From Allochromatium vinosum DSM 180 (GTDB lineage: Bacteria; Pseudomonadota; Gammaproteobacteria; Chromatiales; Chromatiaceae): a DNA stretch of 64,000 nt. A program made the translations under genes and the position numbers. A model generated the notes under the pieces. That model searched no databases. It was not told where the DNA came from and was given only the letters and a program-made list of their open reading frames with translations. The stretch covers positions 301,001 to 365,000 of the forward strand of contig NC_013851.1 in NCBI RefSeq assembly GCF_000025485.1, given 5' to 3'. Positions 9,828-21,306 of this stretch are shown in pieces (position 1 is the stretch's first letter; every line of letters starts with the position of its first letter).

Positions 9828-10844
9828 TCAGGTCATGACGCCAGGCGCGGCGCTGTAGCTGTCGAGCACGTTGATGTAGTTGGCGCGCTCCAGCTCGGCC
9901 GGGTTGGGAACGGTCAGGGCGCTGACCCGGCCCCGGAAGTCCTCGACCGACTCGAAGCCCTGTTCCTCCATCCAGTCGGCGATGCCGCGCAGGATCAGGC
10001 CGGTATAGACCGGTCCCTTCTGGAGCAGCACGCTGCATAGATGGACCACGTCAGCCCCGGCGAGCAGCAGCTTGATGGCGTCCTCCGAGGTATGGATCCC
10101 GCCGGTGGCGCCCAGCGACAACCCCGGAACCCGACCGTAGAGGAGCGCGATCCAGCGCATGGCCAGCAGCGCCTCGGCGGAGGTGGAGGGATGCAGCCGC
10201 GCCTGGAGGCGCAGACTGTCGATGTTGATGTCAGGCTGATAGAAGCGGTTGAACAGCGAGACGCCATTGGCCCCGGCCGCCGCCAGCCGTCCGACGAAGT
10301 GCCCGATGGAGCTGAAACTCGGCGAGAGCTTCATGTTGATCGGAATCCGGATCCGGCCCCGCAGTTCGGTCAACAGATCCAGATAGCGCTGCTCGACCTG
10401 CGCGCCGTTCTGGCTGATGTCACCAGCGATGTAATAGACATTGAGCTCGAGCGCGTCGGCTCCGGCCTGCTGGAGTTCGAGCGCGTGCTTGACCCAGCCG
10501 CCGGTCGTGACTCCATTGAGACTGGCGATCACCGGGATGTCCAGGCTCTCCTTCAGCCGCCGGATCTGTTCCAGATACCGCTCCAGGCCATTCTCGAAGT
10601 CCTGATGATCGGGCAGGAAGCCGGCGCTCGATTCGGCGAATCCGGTGTCCTGATGATGCAGGAAGCGCGTCATGGATTCGGCCTCGGCCGTGATCGCCTC
10701 CTCGAACAGCGAATACATGACGATGGCCGCCGCGCCGCTGTCCTCCATCTCGCGTGCGGCCGAGAGGCTCCGGGAGAGCGGCGAGGCGGACGGCACCAGG
10801 GGGTTCTTGAGCGTCAGTCCGAGATACGTTGTCTTCAGGTTCAT
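9828..10844 (-). CDS. Dihydroorotate dehydrogenase-like flavoprotein
   Basis: A 338-residue TIM-barrel protein of the dihydroorotate dehydrogenase superfamily. It begins LKTTYLGLTLKNPLVPSASP (substrate/FMN entry as in class 1 PyrD), carries MKLSPSF and the phosphate-binding end GATGGIHTSEDAIKLLLAGAD, and is full length. It is not the ordinary pyrimidine enzyme: such DHOD-like proteins are commonly found beside pyruvate:ferredoxin oxidoreductase genes, and their reaction is unproven. Here it sits 75 bases downstream of nifJ on the same strand, so a redox role connected with ferredoxin metabolism is plausible but is an inference. Confidence 0.8.
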   Translation of the reverse strand: MNLKTTYLGLTLKNPLVPSASPLSRSLSAAREMEDSGAAAIVMYSLFEEAITAEAESMTRFLHHQDTGFAESSAGFLPDHQDFENGLERYLEQIRRLKESLDIPVIASLNGVTTGGWVKHALELQQAGADALELNVYYIAGDISQNGAQVEQRYLDLLTELRGRIRIPINMKLSPSFSSIGHFVGRLAAAGANGVSLFNRFYQPDINIDSLRLQARLHPSTSAEALLAMRWIALLYGRVPGLSLGATGGIHTSEDAIKLLLAGADVVHLCSVLLQKGPVYTGLILRGIADWMEEQGFESVEDFRGRVSALTVPNPAELERANYINVLDSYSAAPGVMT

Positions 10845-10919
10845 AGCCTTTGAAACCTCGTGCTAGAGACGTTGAAATCGGATGGCGGGCGGCTGGGATG
10901 GCCGTCCGCCGCTACGCTG

Positions 10920-14501
<3,582 letters not shown>

Positions 14502-14641
14502 CGGACTGTCCATTTGGGTGGTTGGAACGGGATGACCGCGATGCGGAATGCCAAGCGCGGCACTCAGAGCCAAACTATAGACCGAAAACAGGCGGCGTTG
14601 GTGACGGCTCGCGCCGCGCGGCGGTACGAATCGACGTTATC

Positions 14642-14655
14642 CTGATCGAGATCAA
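14642..14655 (-). promoter_or_regulatory. Candidate FNR/ANR box upstream of nifJ
   Basis: Read on the minus strand the site is TTGATctcgATCAG, nine of ten matches to the FNR/ANR consensus TTGAT-N4-ATCAA. It is centred about 147 bases upstream of the nifJ start. A TATAGT -10-like hexamer (plus 14574-14579, minus strand) lies about 70 bases downstream, which would put the site near -81 from a transcription start, an accepted class I position. It is also 67 bases upstream of rimI, so it might serve that gene instead. Confidence 0.35.
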
Positions 14656-14721
14656 GTGGGCGTGAGACAGGTTTTGAGCGATGATCCGGGCTGGGGTTCA
14701 AATCTTGGGGGACGGAATCGA

Positions 14722-15225
14722 GTGAATACCGCTTCGGCGAGCACAGACAAAGGGGCGTGTAAGCGCCTGCGCGTGCGGCCCATGTGTCAGGCGGATCTGG
14801 ACGCAGTGCTCGCGGTCGAGTACGCCGCCTACGCCTTTCCCTGGAGTCGTGAGATCTTCGAGGACTGTCTGAAGGCCGGCTACAACTGTTGGCTGGGCGA
14901 GATCGACGCGACCATCGTTGCGCATGGTGTGATGTCGGTTGCGGTCGGCGAATGCCAGATCTTCAATCTCGGCGTCCACCCCGACTGGCAGGGGCGCGGG
15001 CTGGGGCGTCAGATGCTGCGTCATCTGCTGCGGCTGGCGCGCCGGCGCGAGGCCGAGACGGCCTTTCTGGAAGTGCGCGTCTCGAACACAGCGGCACTGG
15101 CGCTCTATCGTGCCGAGGGATTCTGTGAGGTCGGTCGGCGGCGCCATTACTACCCCGCGCCCAATGGGCGCGAGGATGCGCTCGTTCTGGCACTCGAATT
15201 GATGACAGTTGGTCCAGGGTCTTGA
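14722..15225 (+). CDS. rimI: Ribosomal-protein-alanine N-acetyltransferase (GNAT family)
   Basis: A 167-residue GNAT acetyltransferase that acetylates the N-terminal alanine of ribosomal protein S18 in model organisms. The acetyl-CoA site is HPDWQGRGLGRQML (Q/R-x-x-G-x-G/A), and the RimI signatures FPWSREIFEDCL, FNLGVHP, EVRVSNTAALALYRAEGF and GRRRHYYP are all present. GTG 14722 was chosen because GGGGGA precedes it by about eight bases; a GTG at 14656 would add 22 residues without conserved character. It is divergent from nifJ. The tsaB neighbour common in other gammaproteobacteria is not seen here. Confidence 0.9.
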   Translation: MNTASASTDKGACKRLRVRPMCQADLDAVLAVEYAAYAFPWSREIFEDCLKAGYNCWLGEIDATIVAHGVMSVAVGECQIFNLGVHPDWQGRGLGRQMLRHLLRLARRREAETAFLEVRVSNTAALALYRAEGFCEVGRRRHYYPAPNGREDALVLALELMTVGPGS

Positions 15226-15284
15226 GCTACACTCGGTCGTCGTTCGATGGGCAGGCGTCGCAATCGGATCGAAGAAACAGAGCG

Positions 15285-15507
15285 CACAAGGCGCTTATCC
15301 GGCAGATAGTAGCGAAACAGCCGATCATAGGTCAGGATCTGCATCCCCTCGCACTGCGCCTGAGCGATCAAAGGGATCTTTGTGATGTGAGGAGAAATCG
15401 AGGACGGCTTGAGCATGAAGCAGCGTGATGTTGAGCCAGCCGAATCCCTGTGCACCAATATCCTTGACGACCCGGCACGTGGGCACCTCAAGGTGATAGG
15501 TGGTGAG
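15285..15507 (-). pseudogene. Remnant of a VapC-type PIN-domain toxin, frameshifted
   Basis: On the minus strand one frame reads EVPTCRVVKDIGAQGFGW then HAQAVLDFSSHHKDPFDR, after which it derails. A second frame resumes at once with LIAQAQCEGMQILTYDRLF and ends around YLPDKRLV. Joined, this is the C-terminal half of a type II PIN toxin, where HHKDPFDR-x-LIAQA carries catalytic aspartates and L-T-Y/A-D the last acidic residue. The break is at about 15364-15372, in TTTGATCGC, and fits a small deletion between short TGATCGC repeats. The N-terminal half and any antitoxin are missing; a stop (15508-15510) precedes the fragment. It is dead DNA marking the edge of the RTX islet. Confidence 0.65.
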
Positions 15508-15752
15508 CTACAACCTCCGGGGACTTGACAGGTGTGCAGTCCCGGGATGAGGCGGCGCGCTTTATTCTGACCAACGTGCGGGTTTGAACTTCAGGCGACG
15601 CACCGATTCCATGACGAGTTTAATTGAATTAGCGTCCACATTCGTTGTAAAGTTTACGCGCAAAAATTACACACTTCAGCGCATTTTCATGCCACGACAA
15701 CGCTGAAGCCGACGCGCAGGCTTGTCATCCTCAACCAATGCAGGAACGCATC
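15508..15752. other. Intergenic leader region of the RTX gene with promoter-like and hairpin elements
   Basis: This stretch is visibly more AT-rich than its surroundings. TTGAAT (15624-15629) and TGTAAA (15646-15651), 16 bases apart, resemble a sigma-70 promoter (four of six matches each). A perfect 8-bp inverted repeat, CTTCAGCG (15674-15681) and CGCTGAAG (15701-15708) with a 19-base loop, would lie in the 5' untranslated RNA about 45 bases before the start codon. No coding sequence is credible here. Confidence 0.4.
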
Positions 15753-18700
15753 ATGGCAACCTATTACTTCAGTAAGATCACTAATGGTCAGACCCTGACG
15801 TTCACCCCTGGGTCGGACATTCTGCAATTCGATGACGACACCATCAGCGCCGGCTTAGGCTCGGTCACCCAGGTTCAAACCGATCTGCTCTTCAGCTACG
15901 GCGGCAAGACCTTCACGCTCAAAAACGTCGTGCTTGGACAGTTGACCATGAGCAACGTCAAGTTCAAAAACGGCAGTCTGTTACTGGTGGGCGACAACAC
16001 CACCGACATCGCCAAGGATGAGTTGAACAACCCCCTGACCGGCGCGGCCCAGTCGGATTTTCTGCATGGCCTGGGCGGTAACGACACGCTCGACGGCAAG
16101 GCGGGCGCGGACATTATGATCGGCGGCGATGGTGCGGACACCTACATCGTTGATAACGATAGCGATCAGGTCAACGAGACCAATGCTTCGACTGGACTTG
16201 ATCAATGGGATACGGTCAAATCGTCTGTCAGCTACACGCTCGGCGCCAATGTCGAGCAGTTGAACCTGACTGGCGCCACCGCCATCAATGGCACCGGCAA
16301 CACCCTCAAAAATGTGCTCATCGGCAACAGCGCCGCCAATCGGCTCGATGGCGGCAAGGGCGACGATCGCATGGAAGGCGGTAACGGCAACGATACCTAT
16401 GTCGTTGACAGTACAAAAGATGAGGTTATTGAAACCTCGGCCCTAGCGGCCGGCGGCGTGGATACCGTCGAGTCCTGGATCAGTTATACCCTGACCGCGA
16501 ATGTCGAGAACCTTCTGTTGCTGGGCACCGCCAACAACAGCGCGACCGGCAACACCCTGAACAACCGGCTGACGGGCAACAGCGGCTCCAATCGGCTCGA
16601 TGGCGTCACGGGTGCCGACACCATGGAGGGCGGCGACGGTCAGGACGTCTATGTCGTCAACAGCGCCGACGACGTGGTTATCGAGACTAATACCTCCACG
16701 TCCTCCCTACAGATCGATCTGGTCGAGGCGAGTCTCAGCTACACCCTGACCGCCAATGTCGAATGGCTCCAGCTGATGGGGACGACGAGCATCAACGCCA
16801 CCGGCAACACCGGCGACAACCTCCTCATCGCCAATGTCGGCAACAATGTCTTCGACGGTGTAAGCGGCAACGATACGGTGTCCTATTCGCTCTCCTCGCC
16901 GTACATCGCCTCCATCAACCCCAAATCGAGCATCAATCAGAGCGCCAACCCGGCCCTGGCGGGGGTCAAGGTCTCGCTGGCGGTCACGGGTGCACAGGCC
17001 ACCATCGGCTCGGGCATGGATAAGCTCAACAACATCGACAACCTGATCGGCAGCCGCTTCAACGACCAGCTGACCGGTAATAGCAGCGCCAATATTCTCG
17101 ACGGCGGACTGGGCGCCGATGTCCTGATCGGCGGCGACGGCAACGACATCTACTATGTCGATGGCAACGATACGGTGATCGAGACCAACGCCTCCAAGAC
17201 CCAGAGCGATACCGTGCGCTCGATCGTGAGTTATGTGCTGGGTGCCAATCTGGAAAAACTGGAGTTGATCGGGAGTGACAACATCCACGGCACTGGCAAC
17301 GAACTGCAAAATACGATCATCGGCAATGACAAGGACAATCTGCTTGATGGCGCCGGCGGTGCGGACCGGCTGGAGGGCGGCAAGGGCAACGACACCTATC
17401 TGGTCGACGGCTTCGACACCGTGATCGAGGCCGGCAGTGCCGGAACAGACACCATCATGACCGAGGTCGGCATCCTCAACAACACCCTGCCGACCAATGT
17501 CGAAAACCTGCTGCTGCTGGGTTCGGTCAACCTGACCGGCAAGGGCAATACCCTGGCGAATGTCATCTACGCCAATGTCGGGGACAACCTGCTCGACGGC
17601 GTTAAAAACACGTCCTCCTCGTCTAAAGACACCCTGTCTTACGAGTTTGGGGCCACGGCGGGCGTACGGGTGAATCTGTCGCTGCTCGGCTCCGCTCAGA
17701 ATACGGGCGGCTCCGGGACCGATACCCTGGTCGGCGACAGTTTTCACAATCTCACGGGGAGCTACTACAACGATATCCTGCAGGGAACGACCAGTGACAA
17801 TGTGCTCAATGGATTGGGCGGCAGCGATACCGTCTCTTATGAGAACAGCGCCACCGGCAGCGTGATCATCAATCTGAACCTCTCGACCCGCCAAAATACA
17901 CTCGGCTCCGGCGGGGACACGCTGCTATCGATCGAAAACATCACGGGCAGTACCTTCGATGACACCATCATCGCCAGCTCCGGCAATAATATTATGGATG
18001 GTGGTCTGGGCAGCGATACCGTCTCCTATGTCAAGAGCGACGGTCTGGTTGCGGTCAATCTCGCTGTCACAACGGCTCAGAACACCGGCGGTTCCGGGAA
18101 GGACACCCTGATCAAGATCGAGAATCTGATCGGCAGTAACTACAACGACAGTCTGACCGGCAACACCGGCGCGAATCGACTCGATGGCGGCAAGGGTGCG
18201 GACGCACTCAAGGGTGGCGCGGGCGATGATGTCTATGTCGTCGACAATGCCGGCGATGTCGTGACCGAGGCATTCAGCCAAGGCAACGATACTGTGCAGT
18301 CGTGGATCAATCTCACCTTGGGTGGCAACATCGAGAATCTTGAATTGATGTACGATAAGAGCTTGGGCGACGCCAATAATCCCAAGACAGGCACGGGCAA
18401 CACACTCAACAACACGCTGACCGGAAACGCTCTCAGCAACACCCTAAGCGGTCTTGGCGGCAACGATGTGCTCGATGGCGCCGGCGGACAGGACAGCCTG
18501 ACCGGTGGAGGGGGAGCGGATCGCTTCGTCTTCAGTGTGGTCACCGATACCTCGGCTTCTATGCCGGATGTCATCACGGACTTTACTCGCTCCCAAAGCG
18601 ACAAAATCGATCTCTCGCTCGCCACCTTCTACGAAGGGGTCTTCAAGTTCGTCGGCATTAAAGCCTTCAGCGGCGTCTCAGGTGAGCTGCGTTATCAGAC

Positions 18701-18812
18701 CCTGAGCAACAAAACACTAATCACGGGCGACACCAATGGCGACAAGGTTGCCGATTTTGCCATTGAGCTGACAGGCGCAATCGCCATGCAGGCTAGCGAC
18801 TTCGTGCTCTAG
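15753..18812 (+). CDS. RTX-type calcium-binding repeat protein, type I secretion substrate
   Basis: About 1019 residues, no signal peptide and no cysteine. ATG 15753 is preferred over ATG 15738 because AGGAA precedes it by six bases. An N-terminal ~85-residue beta domain (GGKTFTLKNVVLG, ending LLLVGDNTTD) is followed only by repeats. One type combines glycine-rich nonapeptides (GGNGNDTYVVD), an S-Y-T-L-x-x-N-V-E-x-L-x-L-x-G strand and a G-T-G-N-T-L-x-N linker. The other is D-T-V-S-Y ... V-N-L ... GGSG-x-D-T-L ... N-L-x-G-S, four copies. The C-terminus (DVITDFTRSQSDKIDLS, GDTNGDKVADFAIEL, final DFVL) matches the serralysin-type end recognised by type I secretion. No protease, lipase or toxin domain is visible and no ABC exporter is adjacent. 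Likely a secreted surface-layer or adhesin-like protein. Confidence 0.85.
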   Translation: MATYYFSKITNGQTLTFTPGSDILQFDDDTISAGLGSVTQVQTDLLFSYGGKTFTLKNVVLGQLTMSNVKFKNGSLLLVGDNTTDIAKDELNNPLTGAAQSDFLHGLGGNDTLDGKAGADIMIGGDGADTYIVDNDSDQVNETNASTGLDQWDTVKSSVSYTLGANVEQLNLTGATAINGTGNTLKNVLIGNSAANRLDGGKGDDRMEGGNGNDTYVVDSTKDEVIETSALAAGGVDTVESWISYTLTANVENLLLLGTANNSATGNTLNNRLTGNSGSNRLDGVTGADTMEGGDGQDVYVVNSADDVVIETNTSTSSLQIDLVEASLSYTLTANVEWLQLMGTTSINATGNTGDNLLIANVGNNVFDGVSGNDTVSYSLSSPYIASINPKSSINQSANPALAGVKVSLAVTGAQATIGSGMDKLNNIDNLIGSRFNDQLTGNSSANILDGGLGADVLIGGDGNDIYYVDGNDTVIETNASKTQSDTVRSIVSYVLGANLEKLELIGSDNIHGTGNELQNTIIGNDKDNLLDGAGGADRLEGGKGNDTYLVDGFDTVIEAGSAGTDTIMTEVGILNNTLPTNVENLLLLGSVNLTGKGNTLANVIYANVGDNLLDGVKNTSSSSKDTLSYEFGATAGVRVNLSLLGSAQNTGGSGTDTLVGDSFHNLTGSYYNDILQGTTSDNVLNGLGGSDTVSYENSATGSVIINLNLSTRQNTLGSGGDTLLSIENITGSTFDDTIIASSGNNIMDGGLGSDTVSYVKSDGLVAVNLAVTTAQNTGGSGKDTLIKIENLIGSNYNDSLTGNTGANRLDGGKGADALKGGAGDDVYVVDNAGDVVTEAFSQGNDTVQSWINLTLGGNIENLELMYDKSLGDANNPKTGTGNTLNNTLTGNALSNTLSGLGGNDVLDGAGGQDSLTGGGGADRFVFSVVTDTSASMPDVITDFTRSQSDKIDLSLATFYEGVFKFVGIKAFSGVSGELRYQTLSNKTLITGDTNGDKVADFAIELTGAIAMQASDFVL

Positions 18813-18830
18813 TCGCCTGTCGCCAAACCA

Positions 18831-18868
18831 CGCCGATCCTCCCGCAAGGCCGCTGGGGAGAATCGGCG
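18831..18868 (+). terminator. Hairpin downstream of the RTX gene
   Basis: CGCCGATCCTCCC (18831-18843) pairs with GGGGAGAATCGGCG (18855-18868) in a 13-bp stem with one A-C mismatch and an 11-base loop, 19 bases after the RTX stop. It lacks a T-run. A second perfect 10-bp inverted repeat follows at 18910-18919/18932-18941. Together they probably end the RTX transcript. Confidence 0.45.
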
Positions 18869-18909
18869 AACAACGCGTAGCTGGACGGCCCAAGGTCGTC
18901 ATAAGCGGC

Positions 18910-18941
18910 TCGGCTGCCGGTCTAGTGCGGTCGGCAGCCGA
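18910..18941. repeat. Perfect 10-bp inverted repeat
   Basis: TCGGCTGCCG (18910-18919) and CGGCAGCCGA (18932-18941) are perfect complements separated by 12 bases. It lies between the RTX gene and the IS982 remnant and could be a second terminator hairpin or part of a mobile-element end. No T-run follows. Confidence 0.4.
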
Positions 18942-19028
18942 TATTGCCATCTGACTTGATATGCATTCTACCCACCCTTGATTTGGCTTTTTGCGTGCGG
19001 GGCGCAACCAAAAGGTCATGTATGGTTA

Positions 19029-19341
19029 TCACGTTGAGCTGCTATAGACGCATAGCGGCATCAAGGTCGGCAGGATCAACGCCACAAATCGCGTATAGCT
19101 CACCAGGCTGGGGAACTCGCGGCGGGCGTGTTGGCTCAGGTACAACAGATAGAACGCTTTGAAGGTTGCGGTACTGGGATTGATGGAAGACGATCAGGAT
19201 CGTCAGAATCTCGCTGAGCCTCAAACGCCTGGCCCGCGGCCGACCTCGCTGCCCGCTGGTCAGGAGTTGGCGGTGCCACACCGGCAAAAACACTTGGCAG
19301 AAATCATCTACATCGCAGTACACGGCTTCAAAATCGATCAT
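19029..19341 (-). pseudogene. IS982-family transposase fragment, frameshifted and truncated
   Basis: From ATG 19341 the frame reads [13 protein letters not shown] and [20 protein letters not shown], the N-terminal signature of IS982-family transposases. After YRN the frame is wrong: it continues NLQSV and meaningless residues. Removing one base (an extra C near 19164) gives [18 protein letters not shown] and [18 protein letters not shown], the expected continuation, which then runs into TGA (19029-19031). Only about 100 of ~290 residues survive and the DDE catalytic domain is gone. A sequence rich in ACCCGG near 19450-19465 may be the outer end of the element, but no matching opposite terminal repeat was found. 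Confidence 0.75.
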
Positions 19342-19535
19342 GGCGGCTCTTCGGGGCCTCAGGGTGGTCTCCTGAAACCTGAGCTGGTTTCGCCCCCAAG
19401 AGTCGCCGCCCTTATCCAGAACTCGCGTTAAGGTTATGGTCATTGTGTCTGGATCATCCGGGTTTCACTTCAACGAATGAATCCGATCAGCGTTGTGCTG
19501 GAATCTGAACACCGGTGCCTGTGCTGCTTACCCAA

Positions 19536-21284
19536 TCAAGCGGTTCGGACCGTGTCGAGCAGTTTGATGAAATTGCGCTTGGCTCTGTAACGCGCACGCA
19601 ATCCCTCCACATACTCCCTGAACTCCGGCAGGCGCTCCTGTTGCTTCATCAGCTCGCCGACGCGCCGGATCAGTTTGACGGCCTCTTCGTAGGCGCGGCT
19701 GTTGGTCTGCTCGATCGTGGGCTGGATGATTCGGCGATAGAGCTTCATGGCCTCGTCCGGCTGCCCGGCTTCCAGCTGACCGGCGAGCCGGATCAGCAGT
19801 CGAGAGTCACAGGTACCGCGTCCGACGGCTTCCAGCCCTGCTTCGGGATCCTCTTCCCAGAGCGCGATCTCGACCCGCGACGAATAGTCAGGTTCCGAAG
19901 TCCGGGGCCGCCATCGACTGGTCTTGGCGGCCTCGGTCTGGATGTATTCCTCCAGCCGCTTCAGCGCCCGCTCGCGCTGCTCCGGCCAGATGCCAAGCCG
20001 TTCGGCGACCGCCTTGAGTTTCTGATAGCATGAGAGTTCGGGCTGCTCATCGAACTGCACCCAGGTCAGGGCGAGCGCCTCGTCCCGGCGTCCGCGCTCC
20101 AGATAGGCCGCGACCAGGAAGTCACGCAGACGGTTGCTGGTGTTCTCAGGAAAGGCCGCCAGGCCGCGCTCTGCCCATTCCAGGGCGCGTTCCGGTTCCC
20201 CGGCCTGGGTCCAGATCTCGGCGATGTCCAGATAGCTGTAGGAGGAATCGAGATCCCGTGCGCGTATGGCGACCAGTTCCTCGACATTGCCGTCGAGTCT
20301 GGCCAGACACTCCATCAGGCGCTTGAGACGCGCGTACTGCGGGTCGTAGCGTCCTGCGTCCGGTGGGGACAGGTCGCGCCACTGGGCCTCGACCAGTTCG
20401 CGATAGCGTTTGAGACCGCGTTCGCCGAGCGCCTCGCTGTAGGTGTCCGGGCTGAAGCTGACGAACTGCAAATCCTGGCGCCCTTCGAGCCGAAACAGTC
20501 GCTCGGCCAATTCGACCGGATCGGGCGGCGCGAGCCGGCAGGCTTTCTGGTGCAGCTCACCCAGACGTTCGACGACCTCGACGCCTGCGCCCTCCTCGTC
20601 ATCCTCAATGTGCTGCATAGCCTTTTCCGCGCGTTCGATGGCGTGCTCGGTCAAGTCGATCAGCAGGGTGGCGCTCTGCGGTTCGAGCAGTTCCTCCAGT
20701 GCGTCGATCACGGCGCCGAGATCCTCGGCGAACTCCTCGGCGCTCTGCCAGTCGTCTTCAGCGCCACGGGTCGCCTCATCGATCGCACGTCGAAAGCGCT
20801 TGGCTTGATCGCTTCCCGATCGTCCGCGTTCGGCCTTGAGCAGGAGCGACTGATAAAGCCGGTCGTCGCGCCGGGCGATCTCCATGAGCCGGGAGACGAG
20901 CGTCTCTTGCGGTTGGGTCTCCAGATAGGACTGAATGAGTTTCCAGGGATCCGTAGGCGTCCGCGAGACAGCCGTCCCGTCCTCGTCGTCGACATCCGGC
21001 CGATCCGCCGCGCCGCCGATCCAGGCCAGACCGACCGCGACACAGTGCTTGCAGAAGTAGCCATCGGCCGCGTGCGGACAGGTGCAGTCATAACCCAGTT
21101 GGCCGCCGTCGTCCCAGAGTTCGACCTGATAGACCTCGGTGCCCTGGACCCTGGCTTTGATCCGGTCACCCATCACCCGCACCCGACCGACCGCGTTGCC
21201 CGAGAAATAGCTCTCGCCACGCCAGAAGACCTTGCTGCCGGCCAGATCCATCAAATTGTCGACCGTGATGACAGTATCGAGCAT
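19536..21284 (-). CDS. SWIM zinc-finger protein with helical-repeat body
   Basis: A 582-residue protein. Its SWIM motif is at residues 67-80 (CTCPHAADGYFCKH; Cys67, Cys69, Cys78, His80; pattern C-x-C-x(n)-C-x-H), a zinc-binding fold implicated in DNA or protein contacts. Residues ~110-582 are helical with TPR-like stretches (for example EPERALEWAERGLAAFPEN and DEAMKLYRRIIQPTIEQTN). No enzymatic motif was found. Proteins of this kind are widespread but functionally uncharacterised. It starts 22 bases after trpE on the same strand, with GGAAG upstream, so it is probably transcribed at the end of the rpe-gph-trpE unit; a functional link to tryptophan synthesis is not implied. Confidence 0.75.
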   Translation of the reverse strand: MLDTVITVDNLMDLAGSKVFWRGESYFSGNAVGRVRVMGDRIKARVQGTEVYQVELWDDGGQLGYDCTCPHAADGYFCKHCVAVGLAWIGGAADRPDVDDEDGTAVSRTPTDPWKLIQSYLETQPQETLVSRLMEIARRDDRLYQSLLLKAERGRSGSDQAKRFRRAIDEATRGAEDDWQSAEEFAEDLGAVIDALEELLEPQSATLLIDLTEHAIERAEKAMQHIEDDEEGAGVEVVERLGELHQKACRLAPPDPVELAERLFRLEGRQDLQFVSFSPDTYSEALGERGLKRYRELVEAQWRDLSPPDAGRYDPQYARLKRLMECLARLDGNVEELVAIRARDLDSSYSYLDIAEIWTQAGEPERALEWAERGLAAFPENTSNRLRDFLVAAYLERGRRDEALALTWVQFDEQPELSCYQKLKAVAERLGIWPEQRERALKRLEEYIQTEAAKTSRWRPRTSEPDYSSRVEIALWEEDPEAGLEAVGRGTCDSRLLIRLAGQLEAGQPDEAMKLYRRIIQPTIEQTNSRAYEEAVKLIRRVGELMKQQERLPEFREYVEGLRARYRAKRNFIKLLDTVRTA

Positions 21285-21306
21285 GGCGATGACTTCCGAA
21301 CGGGTT

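Noticed and set aside
14685-14715. tRNA T-arm-like sequence GGTTCAAATC
   Set aside because: The flanking bases do not form the 5-bp T stem and no anticodon or acceptor arm can be built around it.
15222-15428. Short plus-strand open frame after rimI
   Set aside because: It is antisense to the PIN-toxin remnant, and has no ribosome-binding site or conserved sequence.
16060-18520. Repeated DNA in the RTX gene as a CRISPR or minisatellite
   Set aside because: The repetition is at protein level (glycine-rich nonapeptides and longer modules) within a continuous reading frame; DNA copies are too diverged.
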